Part shown: positions 55,365 through 64,000 of the stretch, piece after piece
Numbering within the stretch: position 1 is the stretch's first letter
Layout of the letters: the number at the start of each line of letters is the position of its first letter
NCBI RefSeq assembly: GCF_016429215.1
Contig: NZ_JAELUH010000021.1
Span: forward strand, 1 to 64,000
Origin: Herbaspirillum sp. ASV7
Lineage (GTDB): Bacteria; Pseudomonadota; Gammaproteobacteria; Burkholderiales; Burkholderiaceae_D
Direction: 5' to 3'
DNA length: 64,000 nucleotides
Translations under genes and position numbers: made by a program
The notes under the pieces: model-generated
What the model was told of the DNA's origin: nothing
Seen by the model: the letters and a program-made list of their open reading frames with translations, nothing else
Database searches by the model: none

Positions 55365-55477
55365 TTTGCCGATCTTTTTTCCGATTTGAATCAAATGCTA
55401 ATTGTTTGATTCTAATAGGAAAATATAGCACTCAAGATCGAAGAAAGTGGAAATTTTTGCCGATCTTCTTGCCGATA
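55364..55477. promoter_or_regulatory. AT-rich control region of the fic gene with direct and inverted repeats
   Basis: Two 22-bp near-identical direct repeats (55364-55385 and 55456-55477, 20 of 22 identical, core TTTTGCCGATCTT) flank an inverted repeat GAATCAAA-N9-TTTGATTC (55388-55412). The region is clearly AT-richer than the rest of the window and sits at the fic start, so autoregulation by the C-terminal winged helix is plausible. Confidence 0.5.
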
Positions 55478-55498
55478 TGCTGTTCCTGCCCGATTGCC

Positions 55499-56593
55499 TC
55501 AACAAGCCGCTGGTAAATCACCCGGCACGCTCACCGCCACGAAGCGATACACCCCATCCTCCCCCAGCACCCGCTTGACCACGCCGTCATACCAGAGCTT
55601 GTGCAGGTGCGCGACCGCCTCGCCCAGGGCGAAGGAGAGCTGGTGCGTGTCCAGCGGGCGCCTGAACATCACCGGCAGGATATCCACGCCCGATTGCGGC
55701 GTGACGCAGGCTTCCAGCACCTCGGCCAGGCGCAGGCGGTGATGCTCGTTCAACTGCTCGATACGCGTATGCAGGCCACGGAAAGGCTTGCCGTGCGAGG
55801 GCAGCACCAGGGCATCGGCCGGCAGGTGGCCGTATTTCTGCAGAGAGTCCAGGTACTGCTGCACCGGATTGCTTTCAGGCTCGATGGCAAACACCGAGAC
55901 ATTGGTGGAAATGCGCGGCAAGACCATATCGCCCGAGATCAGCACATTGGCCTGGCGGCAATACAGCGACACATGCTCGGGTGAATGACCGAAACCGGTG
56001 ATGATCTCCCAGTCACGTCCGCCGATGCGTACCGCGTGACCATCTTGCAAACGCCAGTACGCGCGCGGTACACGCGGCACCAGGTCCTGATAATAGGTGT
56101 TGCGGCCCTGCAGCGTCGCGATGGTCTCGGGATCGACCAGGCCATGACGCTGGAAATGCGGCGTGGCCGCCGTTCCCTCGGCACCGGGCAAGGCGGCTGA
56201 CATGACGCGCGCGAATGCGTAATCTCCCGTGCTCATCAACAGCGGCGCCTGCCAGCGCTCGCAAAGCCAGTCGGCCAGGCCGACATGGTCGGGATGGCAG
56301 TGCGTCACCAGCACGCGCACGATGGGCAGACCCTGCAACTCCTCGGCGAAGAGCACTTCCCAGGCCTGGCGGGTCTCTTCGGTGGCGATGCCGCAATCGA
56401 CCACGGTCCAGCCGCGCTGCCGGCCCTGCGGCGTCTCGACTTCATCTTCCAGCAGCCACAGGTTGATATGGTTCAGCGCAAACGGCAGCCCCATGCGCAA
56501 CCAGCGCACGCCAGGGGCGACTTCCATGGTGCGGCCGGTGTCGGGCAGGGTATCGCCGAAGACGTAATCGAGCTGGGATTCAAGTGCATTCAT
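55499..56593 (-). CDS. MBL-fold metallo-hydrolase
   Basis: 364-residue metallo-beta-lactamase fold hydrolase. Metal motif THCHPDHVG, further ligands in GFGHSPEHVSLY and ISGDMVLPR, and SHGKPFRG near the end; a C-terminal winged-helix-like region (about 290-350) as in LACTB2-like proteins. Start at MNALESQLD; the in-frame upstream region lacks similarity. Divergent from the liuR gene across a region with the LiuR-type palindrome, so it may belong to the same regulon. Confidence 0.82.
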   Translation of the reverse strand: MNALESQLDYVFGDTLPDTGRTMEVAPGVRWLRMGLPFALNHINLWLLEDEVETPQGRQRGWTVVDCGIATEETRQAWEVLFAEELQGLPIVRVLVTHCHPDHVGLADWLCERWQAPLLMSTGDYAFARVMSAALPGAEGTAATPHFQRHGLVDPETIATLQGRNTYYQDLVPRVPRAYWRLQDGHAVRIGGRDWEIITGFGHSPEHVSLYCRQANVLISGDMVLPRISTNVSVFAIEPESNPVQQYLDSLQKYGHLPADALVLPSHGKPFRGLHTRIEQLNEHHRLRLAEVLEACVTPQSGVDILPVMFRRPLDTHQLSFALGEAVAHLHKLWYDGVVKRVLGEDGVYRFVAVSVPGDLPAAC

Positions 56594-56723
56594 CTGGGTA
56601 ATCAGTGAGCCTGACGAAAGAAACAAAGGGAGATGCAAGCCGCCGCCGGCATTGCTCCGGCGACAACGAAAGGCGAACAGTCTAACGCATGCTGCATTTT
56701 CCGCTGGACGGGAAGGCACAATA

Positions 56724-56745
56724 TACTTTACGTTAACGTAAAGTA
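56724..56745. promoter_or_regulatory. LiuR-type operator 1 (perfect palindrome)
   Basis: TACTTTACGTTAACGTAAAGTA is a 22-bp perfect palindrome (given here as one 22-base site; core TTTACGTTAACGTAAA) between the divergent MBL gene and liuR, 26 bases before liuR. The core matches the TTGACGTTAACGTCAA-like motif described for MerR-family LiuR regulators; it probably mediates autoregulation. Confidence 0.75.
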
Positions 56746-56771
56746 CCAGCCTGACCCATCCTGACACGTCC

Positions 56772-57200
56772 ATGCCCACCTATACCATCACCGAACTGGC
56801 CGAGGAATTCGCGATCACGCCCCGTGCGATCCGCTTCTACGAAGACCACGGCATCCTGAACCCCAAGCGCGAAGGCGTGGGCGGGCGGCATCGCGTGTAT
56901 CCGGCGCGCGAGCGCACGCGCCTGAAGCTCACGCTGCGCGGCAAGCGCCTGGGCTTCACGCTCGCCGAGATCAAGGACTTGATCGACATGTACGAATCGC
57001 CCAAGGATACGCAGCCGCAGCTGCAACGCTTCCTGGGCCTGTTGCAGACCCATCGCGAAAAGCTGGAGCAGCAGCGCGAAGACCTGGAGCTGACCCTGTC
57101 CGAAATCGCCGCCCATGAAGAAGAGTGCCGGCAACTGCTGGTCGAGGCCAAGCCGAAGGCCGCAGGCAGCAAGGCCCGACGCAAGAGCGTGGCCGCATAA
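56772..57200 (+). CDS. liuR: MerR-family regulator LiuR
   Basis: 142-residue MerR-type regulator: helix-turn-helix (ITELAEEFAITPRAIRFYED), wing with GRHRVYPARERTRL, long dimerisation coiled coil (about 75-125) and a basic tail (SKARRKSVAA). No effector-binding Cys cluster. Gene context (immediately before isovaleryl-CoA dehydrogenase) and two matching palindromes identify it as LiuR, repressor of leucine/isovalerate degradation. Confidence 0.87.
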   Translation: MPTYTITELAEEFAITPRAIRFYEDHGILNPKREGVGGRHRVYPARERTRLKLTLRGKRLGFTLAEIKDLIDMYESPKDTQPQLQRFLGLLQTHREKLEQQREDLELTLSEIAAHEEECRQLLVEAKPKAAGSKARRKSVAA

Positions 57201-57218
57201 AGACCCCGAACAGGCGCT

Positions 57219-57240
57219 TGCTTGACGCTAACGTCAAGCA
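57219..57240 (+). promoter_or_regulatory. LiuR-type operator 2 upstream of liuA
   Basis: A 22-bp near-palindrome with core CTTGACGCTAACGTCAAG (one mismatched pair) lies 66 bases before liuA. It shares the ACG-N-TAACGT core with operator 1, so both are probably bound by the same regulator. Confidence 0.7.
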
Positions 57241-57305
57241 GCTCCGACGTATCAAAACCCAAGAACAAGCATCCATTCGAGACATCACCCAATGAGGAGA
57301 CAACG

Positions 57306-58490
57306 ATGATCCACCTGCCAGGACTCAGCTTCGACCACGGAGAAGACATCGCCGCACTGCGCGAAGCAGTGGCCGCTTTTGCGCAAGCCGAGATCGCCCC
57401 GCGCGCGGCCGAGATCGATCGCAGCGACCAGTTCCCCATGGACCTGTGGAAGAAGATGGGCGAGCTGGGCGTGCTGGGCATCACCGCCAGCGAGCAATAC
57501 GGTGGCGCGGGCCTGGGCTACCTGGCCCACATCGTGGCGATGGAAGAAATCTCGCGCGCCTCGGCCTCGGTGGGCCTGTCCTATGGCGCCCACTCCAACC
57601 TGTGCGTGAACCAGATCAAGCGCAACGGCAACGAGGCGCAGAAGCAAAAGTACCTGCCCAAGCTGATCTCGGGCGAGCACGTCGGCGCCCTGGCCATGTC
57701 CGAACCCAATGCCGGCTCCGACGTAGTGAGCATGAAACTGCGCGCCGACAAGAAGGGCGACCGCTATGTGCTCAACGGCAGCAAGATGTGGATCACCAAC
57801 GGACCGGACGCCGACGTGCTGGTGGTCTATGCCAAGACCGACCTGGAAGCCGGCGCGCGCGGCATGACCGCCTTCCTGGTGGAGAAGGGCTTCAAGGGTT
57901 TCTCGGTGGCGCAGAAGCTGGACAAGCTGGGCATGCGCGGCTCGCACACGGGCGAGCTGGTGTTCCAGGATTGCGAAGTGCCTGAAGAGAATGTGCTGGG
58001 CGGCATCGGCCGTGGCGTCAATGTGCTCATGTCGGGGCTGGACTTCGAACGCACCGTGCTCTCCGGCGGCCCGCTGGGCATCATGCAGGCCTGCATGGAT
58101 GTGGTGGTCCCCTACGTGCACGAGCGCAAGCAATTTGGCCAGGCCATCGGCGAATTCCAGCTGATGCAGGGCAAGCTGGCCGACATGTATTCCACCATGA
58201 TGGCCTGCAAGGCCTATGTCTACGCGGTGGGCCAGGCCTGTGACCGCGCCGACTCGCCCGAGAAGGTGCGCGCGCTGCGCAAGGACGCCGCCGGCGCCAT
58301 CCTGTACTCGGCCGAGAAGGCCACCTGGATGGCCGGCGAGGCGATCCAGACGCTGGGCGGCAATGGCTACATCAATGAATATCCGGTCGGCCGCCTGTGG
58401 CGCGACGCCAAGCTCTACGAGATCGGCGCCGGCACCAGCGAGATCCGCCGCATGCTGATCGGCCGCGAACTGTTCGCCGATACGCTCTGA
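57306..58490 (+). CDS. liuA: Isovaleryl-CoA dehydrogenase
   Basis: 394-residue FAD acyl-CoA dehydrogenase that oxidises isovaleryl-CoA to 3-methylcrotonyl-CoA in leucine breakdown. [10 protein letters not shown] and the C-terminal [19 protein letters not shown] and [17 protein letters not shown] are family signatures. The Glu in LDFERTVL corresponds to the isovaleryl-CoA dehydrogenase-type catalytic base, rather than the C-terminal position used by most family members. AGGAGA ribosome-binding site. Confidence 0.94.
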   Translation: MIHLPGLSFDHGEDIAALREAVAAFAQAEIAPRAAEIDRSDQFPMDLWKKMGELGVLGITASEQYGGAGLGYLAHIVAMEEISRASASVGLSYGAHSNLCVNQIKRNGNEAQKQKYLPKLISGEHVGALAMSEPNAGSDVVSMKLRADKKGDRYVLNGSKMWITNGPDADVLVVYAKTDLEAGARGMTAFLVEKGFKGFSVAQKLDKLGMRGSHTGELVFQDCEVPEENVLGGIGRGVNVLMSGLDFERTVLSGGPLGIMQACMDVVVPYVHERKQFGQAIGEFQLMQGKLADMYSTMMACKAYVYAVGQACDRADSPEKVRALRKDAAGAILYSAEKATWMAGEAIQTLGGNGYINEYPVGRLWRDAKLYEIGAGTSEIRRMLIGRELFADTL

Positions 58491-58526
58491 ACACGCCCTC
58501 CTTTTTCAACGATACGACTTCCCATC

Positions 58527-59129
58527 ATGAGCACACCCATCGAGTTCTACTTCGACTTCAGCTCGCCCTACGGCTACTTCGGCGCCGTCGAGATCGACAA
58601 GCTGGCTGCGCGCTACGGCCGCGCCGTCAGCTGGCACCCTATCCTGCTGGGCCCCATCTTCAAGGCCCTGGGCACCAATTCGCTGGTCAACATCCCGGTC
58701 AAGGGCGAGTATTCGCGCCATGACATGGAGCGCACCGCGCGCTTCCACAACATCTTCTACAAGGCGCCTAGCAACTTCCCCATCGGCAGCCAGGTCGCCG
58801 CCCGCGCCACGCTGTGGGTACAGCAGACGCAGCCGGCCAAGGCGGTCGAGTTGATCAAGACCTTGTACAGCGCCTACTTCACCGAAGACATCGACATCAG
58901 CGTCACCGACAATGTGTTGCGCATCGCCGCCGATCTGGGCATCGACCGCACCGCGCTGGAGGCGGCCCTGGGCTCTCCCGAGCTCAAGGACCAGCTGCGC
59001 CAGGCCACCGAGGCGGCGGGCAAGGCCGGCGTGTTCGGCTCGCCCTTCGTGATCGCCGATGGCGAACAATTCTGGGGCTTCGACCGCTTCGCCCAACTGG
59101 AAGCCCTGCTGAAAAACGGAAAGATCTGA
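58527..59129 (+). CDS. 2-hydroxychromene-2-carboxylate isomerase / DsbA-family protein
   Basis: 200-residue thioredoxin-fold protein of the HCCA isomerase / kappa-GST group. The N-terminal FYFDFSSPYGYF has Ser instead of the DsbA CxxC, as in glutathione-dependent HCCA isomerases, and GVFGSPFVIADGEQFWGFDR closes the fold. Lies in the liu cluster between liuA and mccB and overlaps the next gene (TGATG), so probably co-transcribed; a role in leucine degradation is not obvious. Confidence 0.82.
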   Translation: MSTPIEFYFDFSSPYGYFGAVEIDKLAARYGRAVSWHPILLGPIFKALGTNSLVNIPVKGEYSRHDMERTARFHNIFYKAPSNFPIGSQVAARATLWVQQTQPAKAVELIKTLYSAYFTEDIDISVTDNVLRIAADLGIDRTALEAALGSPELKDQLRQATEAAGKAGVFGSPFVIADGEQFWGFDRFAQLEALLKNGKI

Positions 59130-59545
59130 TGAGCAACAAGAAAGACAAGGCTGGCCCCTGCCCCTGCGGCCAGCCCAGCTTCGACAAATGCTGTGGCCGC
59201 TTCATCAGCGGCGCGCAGGTGCCGGCCACGGCCGAACTGCTGATGCGCTCGCGCTATAGCGCCTATGCGCTGCGCGACGAAGCCTACCTGCGCGCCACCT
59301 GGTTCCCCGAAACACTGCCGGAGGAAGAACTCACCAGCGAGACCGACGTCAAGTGGATCGGCCTGGAGATCAAGAAGCACCAGCACGCTGCCGGCAGCGA
59401 TAGCGCCACGGTCGAATTCGTGGCGCGCTTCAAGGTCGGGGGCAAAGCCCACCGCATGCACGAGATCAGCAACTTCGTGCGCCAGGCCGATGGCGAGGGA
59501 CAGATGCGCTGGTACTACGTGGACGGCAGCTTCCCGGAAGGCTGA
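59129..59545 (+). CDS. YchJ family (UPF0225) SEC-C motif protein
   Basis: 138-residue protein with an N-terminal SEC-C zinc-binding motif ([15 protein letters not shown]) followed by the YchJ domain ([25 protein letters not shown] at the end). Function unknown in the family; SEC-C motifs mediate protein contacts. ATG overlaps the stop of the preceding isomerase gene. Confidence 0.85.
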   Translation: MSNKKDKAGPCPCGQPSFDKCCGRFISGAQVPATAELLMRSRYSAYALRDEAYLRATWFPETLPEEELTSETDVKWIGLEIKKHQHAAGSDSATVEFVARFKVGGKAHRMHEISNFVRQADGEGQMRWYYVDGSFPEG

Positions 59546-59603
59546 GGTTTTCTGCACCACGGCGCCACGACAAGAAACTAGAACAGAGAGACGAGAGACC
59601 ACC

Positions 59604-61238
59604 ATGCCGCAGATTGAAAGCAAGCTCAACCCGCGCAGTGACGAGTTCCAGCACAACCGTGAGGCCATGCAGCGCATCGTCGATGACCTGCGCGAGAAGG
59701 TCGCCGCCATTGCCGAAGGCGGTGGCCAGGCCGCGCGCGAGAAGCACCTGGCGCGCGGTAAGCTGCTGCCGCGCGAGCGCGTGCAGATGTTGCTGGACCC
59801 GGGCACGCCCTTCCTGGAGTTCTCGCAGCTGGCCGCCTACGGCATGTATCGCGAGCAGGACCGTGACGGCAACCTGAAAGATGCCGCGCCCTCGGCCGGC
59901 ATCATCACCGGCATCGGTCGCGTGGCCGGGCTGGAGTGCGTGATCGTCTGCAACGATGCCACCGTCAAGGGCGGCACCTATTACCCGATGACGGCCAAGA
60001 AGCACCTGCGCGCGCAAGAGATCGCCGAGTTCAATCACCTGCCCTGCATCTACCTGGTCGACAGCGGCGGCGCCAACCTGCCCAACCAGGATGAGGTCTT
60101 CCCGGATCGCGATCACTTCGGCCGCATCTTCTTCAACCAGGCCAACATGTCGGCCAAGGGGATCGCACAGATCGCCGTGGTGATGGGTTCCTGCACGGCA
60201 GGGGGGGCCTACGTGCCGGCCATGAGCGATGAGTCCATCATCGTCAAGGAGCAGGCCACCATCTTCCTGGCCGGCCCGCCGCTGGTGAAGGCCGCCACCG
60301 GCGAAGTGGTGACGGCCGAGGAACTGGGTGGCGGTGACGTCCACACGCGCCTGTCGGGCGTGGCCGACCACCTGGCCCAGGACGACACCCATGCCCTGGC
60401 CATTGCCCGCAACATCGTCGGCCATCTCAACCGCAGCAAGCCGCAGCAGCTGGCGCTGCGCGAGAGCGTGGAACCGAAGTACCCAGCCCACGAACTGTAT
60501 GGCGTCATCCCCACCGACACCCGCAAACCCTTCGACGTGCGCGAAGTGATCGCCCGCATCGTCGATGGCAGCGAGTTCGACGAATTCAAGGCGCGCTACG
60601 GCACCACCCTGGTGTGCGGCTTTGCGCACCTGCACGGCATGCCGGTGGGTATCGTCGCCAACAACGGCATCCTGTTCTCGGAGGCGGCCGAGAAGGGCAC
60701 GCACTTCATCGAGCTGTGCTGCCAGCGCAAGATCCCGCTGATCTTCCTGCAGAACATCACCGGCTTCATGGTCGGCAAGAAGTACGAGAACGAGGGTATT
60801 GCGCGCCACGGTGCAAAAATGGTCACCGCCGTCTCCACGGCCAAGGTGCCCAAGCTGACCGTGATCATCGGCGGCAGCTTCGGCGCCGGCAACTATGGCA
60901 TGTGCGGCCGCGCCTTCTCGCCGCGCTTCCTGTGGATGTGGCCCAATGCGCGCATCTCGGTGATGGGCGGCGAGCAGGCTGCCAGCGTGCTGGCCACCGT
61001 CAAGCGCGATGGCATCGAGGCGCGCGGCGGCAGCTGGAGCGCCGACGAGGAAGCCGCCTTCAAGGAGCCCATCCGCGCCCAGTACGAAGCCCAGGGCCAT
61101 CCCTACTACGCCTCGGCACGCCTGTGGGATGACGGCGTGATCGACCCCGCCGATACCCGCCAGGTGCTGGCACTGGGCCTGTCGGCCGCCCTGAATGCCC
61201 CCATCGAAGAGACCAGGTTCGGCGTGTTCCGCATCTGA
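59604..61238 (+). CDS. liuB: Methylcrotonyl-CoA carboxylase, carboxyltransferase (beta) subunit
   Basis: 544-residue carboxyltransferase that moves CO2 from biotin to 3-methylcrotonyl-CoA, giving 3-methylglutaconyl-CoA. [16 protein letters not shown] at the start, [32 protein letters not shown], and the oxyanion motifs [11 protein letters not shown] and [11 protein letters not shown] are typical of MCC-beta. Twenty-two bases before the biotin-subunit gene. liuC, usually between the two subunit genes, is absent. Confidence 0.94.
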   Translation: MPQIESKLNPRSDEFQHNREAMQRIVDDLREKVAAIAEGGGQAAREKHLARGKLLPRERVQMLLDPGTPFLEFSQLAAYGMYREQDRDGNLKDAAPSAGIITGIGRVAGLECVIVCNDATVKGGTYYPMTAKKHLRAQEIAEFNHLPCIYLVDSGGANLPNQDEVFPDRDHFGRIFFNQANMSAKGIAQIAVVMGSCTAGGAYVPAMSDESIIVKEQATIFLAGPPLVKAATGEVVTAEELGGGDVHTRLSGVADHLAQDDTHALAIARNIVGHLNRSKPQQLALRESVEPKYPAHELYGVIPTDTRKPFDVREVIARIVDGSEFDEFKARYGTTLVCGFAHLHGMPVGIVANNGILFSEAAEKGTHFIELCCQRKIPLIFLQNITGFMVGKKYENEGIARHGAKMVTAVSTAKVPKLTVIIGGSFGAGNYGMCGRAFSPRFLWMWPNARISVMGGEQAASVLATVKRDGIEARGGSWSADEEAAFKEPIRAQYEAQGHPYYASARLWDDGVIDPADTRQVLALGLSAALNAPIEETRFGVFRI

Positions 61239-61260
61239 ACCACGCCACGGAGGAGACACC

Positions 61261-63300
61261 ATGTTCAGCAAGATCCTGATCGCCAATCGCGGCGAAATCG
61301 CCTGCCGCGTCGCGGCCACCGCACGCCGCCTGGGCATTGCCACGGTGGCCGTATATTCCGACGCCGATGCGCGCGCCAAGCATGTGGCGGCCTGCGATGA
61401 AAGCGTGCGCCTGGGCCCGGCCCCAGCCAAGGAAAGTTACCTGTGCGGCGACAAGATCATCGCCGCCGCCCTCGCCACCGGCGCGCAAGCCATCCATCCC
61501 GGCTATGGTTTCCTGTCGGAGAACGCCGAGTTCGCCCAGGCCTGCGCCGATGCCGGCCTGGTCTTCATCGGCCCGCCGGCCTCGGCCATTCGCGCCATGG
61601 GCTCCAAGTCGGCCGCCAAGGCGCTGATGGAAAAGGCCGCCGTGCCGCTGGTGCCGGGCTATCACGGTGAACGCCAGGACAGCGACTTCCTGCGCGGCGA
61701 AGCCGACCGCATCGGCTATCCGGTGCTGCTCAAGGCCAGTGCCGGCGGCGGCGGCAAGGGCATGCGCGTGGTCGAGCGCTCCGAGGATTTCGTGGCGGCC
61801 CTGGCGTCCTGCAAGCGCGAGGCCATCTCCAGCTTTGGGGATGACCGCGTGCTGGTGGAAAAATACCTGACCCGTCCGCGCCATATCGAGATCCAGGTCT
61901 TCGCCGATGCCCACGGCCACTATGTCTACCTGTTCGAGCGCGATTGCTCGGTGCAGCGCCGTCACCAGAAAGTGCTGGAAGAAGCCCCCGCGCCCGGCAT
62001 GAGCGCCGAGCGCCGCGCCGCCATGGGCGAAGCGGCGGTGGCTGCGGCGCGGGCGGTCGGTTACGTGGGTGCGGGCACGGTGGAATTCATCGCCGACTAC
62101 AGTCACGGCGAGGGTCACAGCGCGGATGGCAGTTTCTATTTCATGGAAATGAATACCCGCCTGCAGGTCGAGCATCCGGTCACCGAGATGATCACCGGCC
62201 TGGACCTGGTGGAATGGCAATTGCGCGTGGCCGCCGGCCAGACCCTGCCGCTGCAGCAGGATGCCTTGCGCATCCACGGCCACGCCATCGAGGCGCGCAT
62301 CTATGCGGAGAATCCGGAGAAGGGCTTCCTGCCCTCCATCGGTACGCTCACGCGCATGCGCAGTGCAACGGCGGTGGAGTTCCAGCTGGGCCAGGGTCAG
62401 GCTGGCCAGCCGGCGCAGGTACGCATCGATTCGGGCGTGCGCGAAGGTGACGCCATCTCGCCCTTCTATGACCCGATGATCGCCAAGCTCATCGTCTGGG
62501 GCAGCGACCGCGATGCCGCCCTGCGCAACATGGCGCGTGCGCTGGCGCAGTACCAGGTGGTCGGCCTGGCCACCAACATCGGCTTCCTGCAACGGCTGGT
62601 GGCCGGCAGTGCCTTCGCTAGTGCCGACCTCGATACCGGCCTGATCGAACGCCATCGCGATACCCTCTTCCCGGCACCGTCCGCGCCCACCATCGAGACG
62701 CTGGCCCTGGCAGCAGCGGCCCTGCTGCAGGAAGAACGGTCAGCCTCCAACAGCATCGATCCCTGGGCCAGCACCAGCGGCTGGCGACTCAACATGCACC
62801 TGCTGCGCGCGCTCACGCTGGAAAACGAGGCCGGTGCACTTACGCTGCAGATCGACTATGCCGGTGATGGCCGCCACTGGACGCTGCACATCGATGGCCA
62901 GCCCCATGCCTTGCAGATCGATGCCGCGCATGACAACCGCCTGCAGATCAATCTCGACGGCCGCAGCCTGCAAGCCGATGTGGTGCGCGAGGGAGAGTGG
63001 CTGCATGTGTTCGGCGCACAGGGGCAGCACAGCCTGCGCCATCTCGATCCCATGGCCCATGCCGGCCACAGCGAAGCCGAGGGCGGCCGCCTGACCGCGC
63101 CCATGCCCGGCAAGATCGTCGCGCTGCTGGTGCAGAAGGGCGCCAGCGTGGCGCAAGGTGCGCCACTGCTGATCATGGAGGCGATGAAGATGGAGCACAC
63201 CATCGCCGCCCCCGCTGATGGCACCGTCGAAGACCTGCTCTACGCGGTCGGCGATCAGGTGGCCGAGGGCGCGCAGTTGCTGGAATTCAAGGCCGCCTGA
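61261..63300 (+). CDS. liuD: Methylcrotonyl-CoA carboxylase, biotin-containing (alpha) subunit
   Basis: 679-residue subunit: biotin carboxylase (about 1-445; ILIANRGEIACRV, ATP-grasp SAGGGGKGMRVV, catalytic EMNTRLQVEHPVTE), a BT-type linker domain (about 460-590) and a C-terminal biotinyl domain with EAMKMEH. Partner of the preceding beta subunit. GGAGGAGACACC provides a strong ribosome-binding site. Length and order match MccA/LiuD. Confidence 0.95.
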   Translation: MFSKILIANRGEIACRVAATARRLGIATVAVYSDADARAKHVAACDESVRLGPAPAKESYLCGDKIIAAALATGAQAIHPGYGFLSENAEFAQACADAGLVFIGPPASAIRAMGSKSAAKALMEKAAVPLVPGYHGERQDSDFLRGEADRIGYPVLLKASAGGGGKGMRVVERSEDFVAALASCKREAISSFGDDRVLVEKYLTRPRHIEIQVFADAHGHYVYLFERDCSVQRRHQKVLEEAPAPGMSAERRAAMGEAAVAAARAVGYVGAGTVEFIADYSHGEGHSADGSFYFMEMNTRLQVEHPVTEMITGLDLVEWQLRVAAGQTLPLQQDALRIHGHAIEARIYAENPEKGFLPSIGTLTRMRSATAVEFQLGQGQAGQPAQVRIDSGVREGDAISPFYDPMIAKLIVWGSDRDAALRNMARALAQYQVVGLATNIGFLQRLVAGSAFASADLDTGLIERHRDTLFPAPSAPTIETLALAAAALLQEERSASNSIDPWASTSGWRLNMHLLRALTLENEAGALTLQIDYAGDGRHWTLHIDGQPHALQIDAAHDNRLQINLDGRSLQADVVREGEWLHVFGAQGQHSLRHLDPMAHAGHSEAEGGRLTAPMPGKIVALLVQKGASVAQGAPLLIMEAMKMEHTIAAPADGTVEDLLYAVGDQVAEGAQLLEFKAA

Positions 63301-63309
63301 GCCGGCGCG

Positions 63310-64000
63310 ATGAACGCACCCGCGCTCAGGATCGCCCCGTCCATCCATGTGCTGGAGCGGGGCTGGCTGTCTTCCAACAACGTGTTGCTGTTCGGCCGTG
63401 ACGAGGTGGCGATGATCGACAGTGGCTACGTCGCCCATGCCGAACAGACGCAGACCCTGGTGCGCCACGTGCTGGCGCAGCGCGGCCGCACGCGCTTGGA
63501 CCTGCTGGTCAACACCCATCTGCATTCCGACCATTGCGGCGGCAATGCGGCGCTGCAGGCCGAACACGATTGCCGCATCGCCATCCCTGCCGCCGAGGCG
63601 GAGAAGGTACGTCACTGGGATGAAGCCGCGCTGAGCTATCGCGCCACCGGCCAGCGCTGTCCGCGCTTTTCCCATACGCAGACGCTGCGCAGCGGCGAGG
63701 TCATGCGCCTGGGTGATCTGGACTGGCAGGTACTGGCCGCGCCCGGCCATGATCCGCATTCACTGCTGTTCTACTGTGAGCAGGAGGGTGTACTGATCTC
63801 GGCCGATGCGCTGTGGCGCAATGGCTTTGGCATCATCTTCCCCGAGCTCGATGGCGAATCGGGTTTCGCGGAAGCCCGCGCCACGCTGGAACTGATCCGC
63901 ACGCTGGAGGTGCGCACCGTCATCCCCGGCCATGGTGCGCCCTTCCATGAGGTCGACGATGCGCTGGCGAAGGCCTTTTCGCGCCTGGATTACCTGCAGG
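63310..64000 (+). CDS. MBL-fold metallo-hydrolase, 3'-truncated by the window edge
   Basis: At least 230 residues of a metallo-beta-lactamase fold protein starting MNAPALRIAPSIHVLERGW, 10 bases after liuD. Metal motif NTHLHSDHCGG, then APGHDPHSL, SADALWRNGFG and IPGHGAPF. Part of the liu transcript by position. With the MBL gene at 55.5 kb it means the liu block is flanked by two such hydrolases. Substrate unknown (thioester or glyoxalase II-like hydrolysis are possibilities); the end lies outside the window. Confidence 0.82.
   Translation, partial: MNAPALRIAPSIHVLERGWLSSNNVLLFGRDEVAMIDSGYVAHAEQTQTLVRHVLAQRGRTRLDLLVNTHLHSDHCGGNAALQAEHDCRIAIPAAEAEKVRHWDEAALSYRATGQRCPRFSHTQTLRSGEVMRLGDLDWQVLAAPGHDPHSLLFYCEQEGVLISADALWRNGFGIIFPELDGESGFAEARATLELIRTLEVRTVIPGHGAPFHEVDDALAKAFSRLDYLQ

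Overview
The window is about 64 kb of GC-rich chromosomal DNA, apparently from a betaproteobacterium. The gene families, protein sequences and gene orders (mreBCD-mrdA-rodA-rlpA; rsmI / lpoA-yraN-diaA-dolP; def / dprA-smg-topB; liuR-liuA...mccB-mccA) best fit the Oxalobacteraceae, with Herbaspirillum the closest guess. That assignment is inference from content, since no rRNA marker is present. I found no tRNA, rRNA, prophage, insertion sequence or CRISPR array.

Layout. 1-4.6 kb: the 3' part of a urea/guanidine carboxylase gene, translationally coupled to a short allophanate hydrolase. 4.6-9 kb: small accessory genes (secreted alpha/beta hydrolase, gamma-glutamylcyclotransferase-like protein, GNAT acetyltransferase, LysR regulator divergent from an NAD(P)-binding protein). 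9-13.6 kb: a MocR-type regulator divergent from an omega-amino acid:pyruvate aminotransferase and a CoA-acylating malonate/methylmalonate semialdehyde dehydrogenase, i.e. beta-alanine-type catabolism. 14.1-22.8 kb: a Liv-type ABC importer, an M20 carbamoylase-like hydrolase, an M81/MlrC-like metallohydrolase and an EamA transporter, all on one strand. This set is preceded by a well-formed sigma-54 type promoter and divided by two REP-like hairpin elements. 23-29.8 kb: a chemoreceptor, a TauD-type and a cupin/JmjC-type Fe(II)/2-oxoglutarate oxygenase on divergent strands, a second MocR regulator, and an unusual fusion of a ferredoxin-NAD reductase with an M24 metallopeptidase-like domain.

29.9-45.3 kb is core genome. 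It holds gatCAB (tRNA-dependent amidotransferase), the elongasome operon mreB-mreC-mreD-mrdA-mrdB followed by rlpA, and the envelope/replication cluster rsmI / lpoA-yraN-diaA-dolP. 45.4-54 kb holds a TlpA-like thioredoxin, a LapA-domain protein, pyrE, xth, the minus-strand group dprA-smg-topB and divergent def. A Fic AMP-transferase with AT-rich, repeat-bearing upstream DNA follows at 54.2-55.4 kb. 55.5-64 kb is the leucine/isovalerate (liu) region: MBL hydrolase, LiuR-type MerR regulator with two palindromic operators, isovaleryl-CoA dehydrogenase, two small inserted genes, both methylcrotonyl-CoA carboxylase subunits, and a second MBL hydrolase running off the end.

Most noteworthy: (i) the [2Fe-2S]/FAD/NAD reductase-M24 fusion with all five M24 metal ligands retained; (ii) the sigma-54-preceded importer/hydrolase island, where a REP-like element sits between the binding-protein and permease genes; (iii) four intergenic REP-like loci whose hairpin stems differ by compensatory changes; (iv) several clean palindromic operators next to regulators or divergent promoters.
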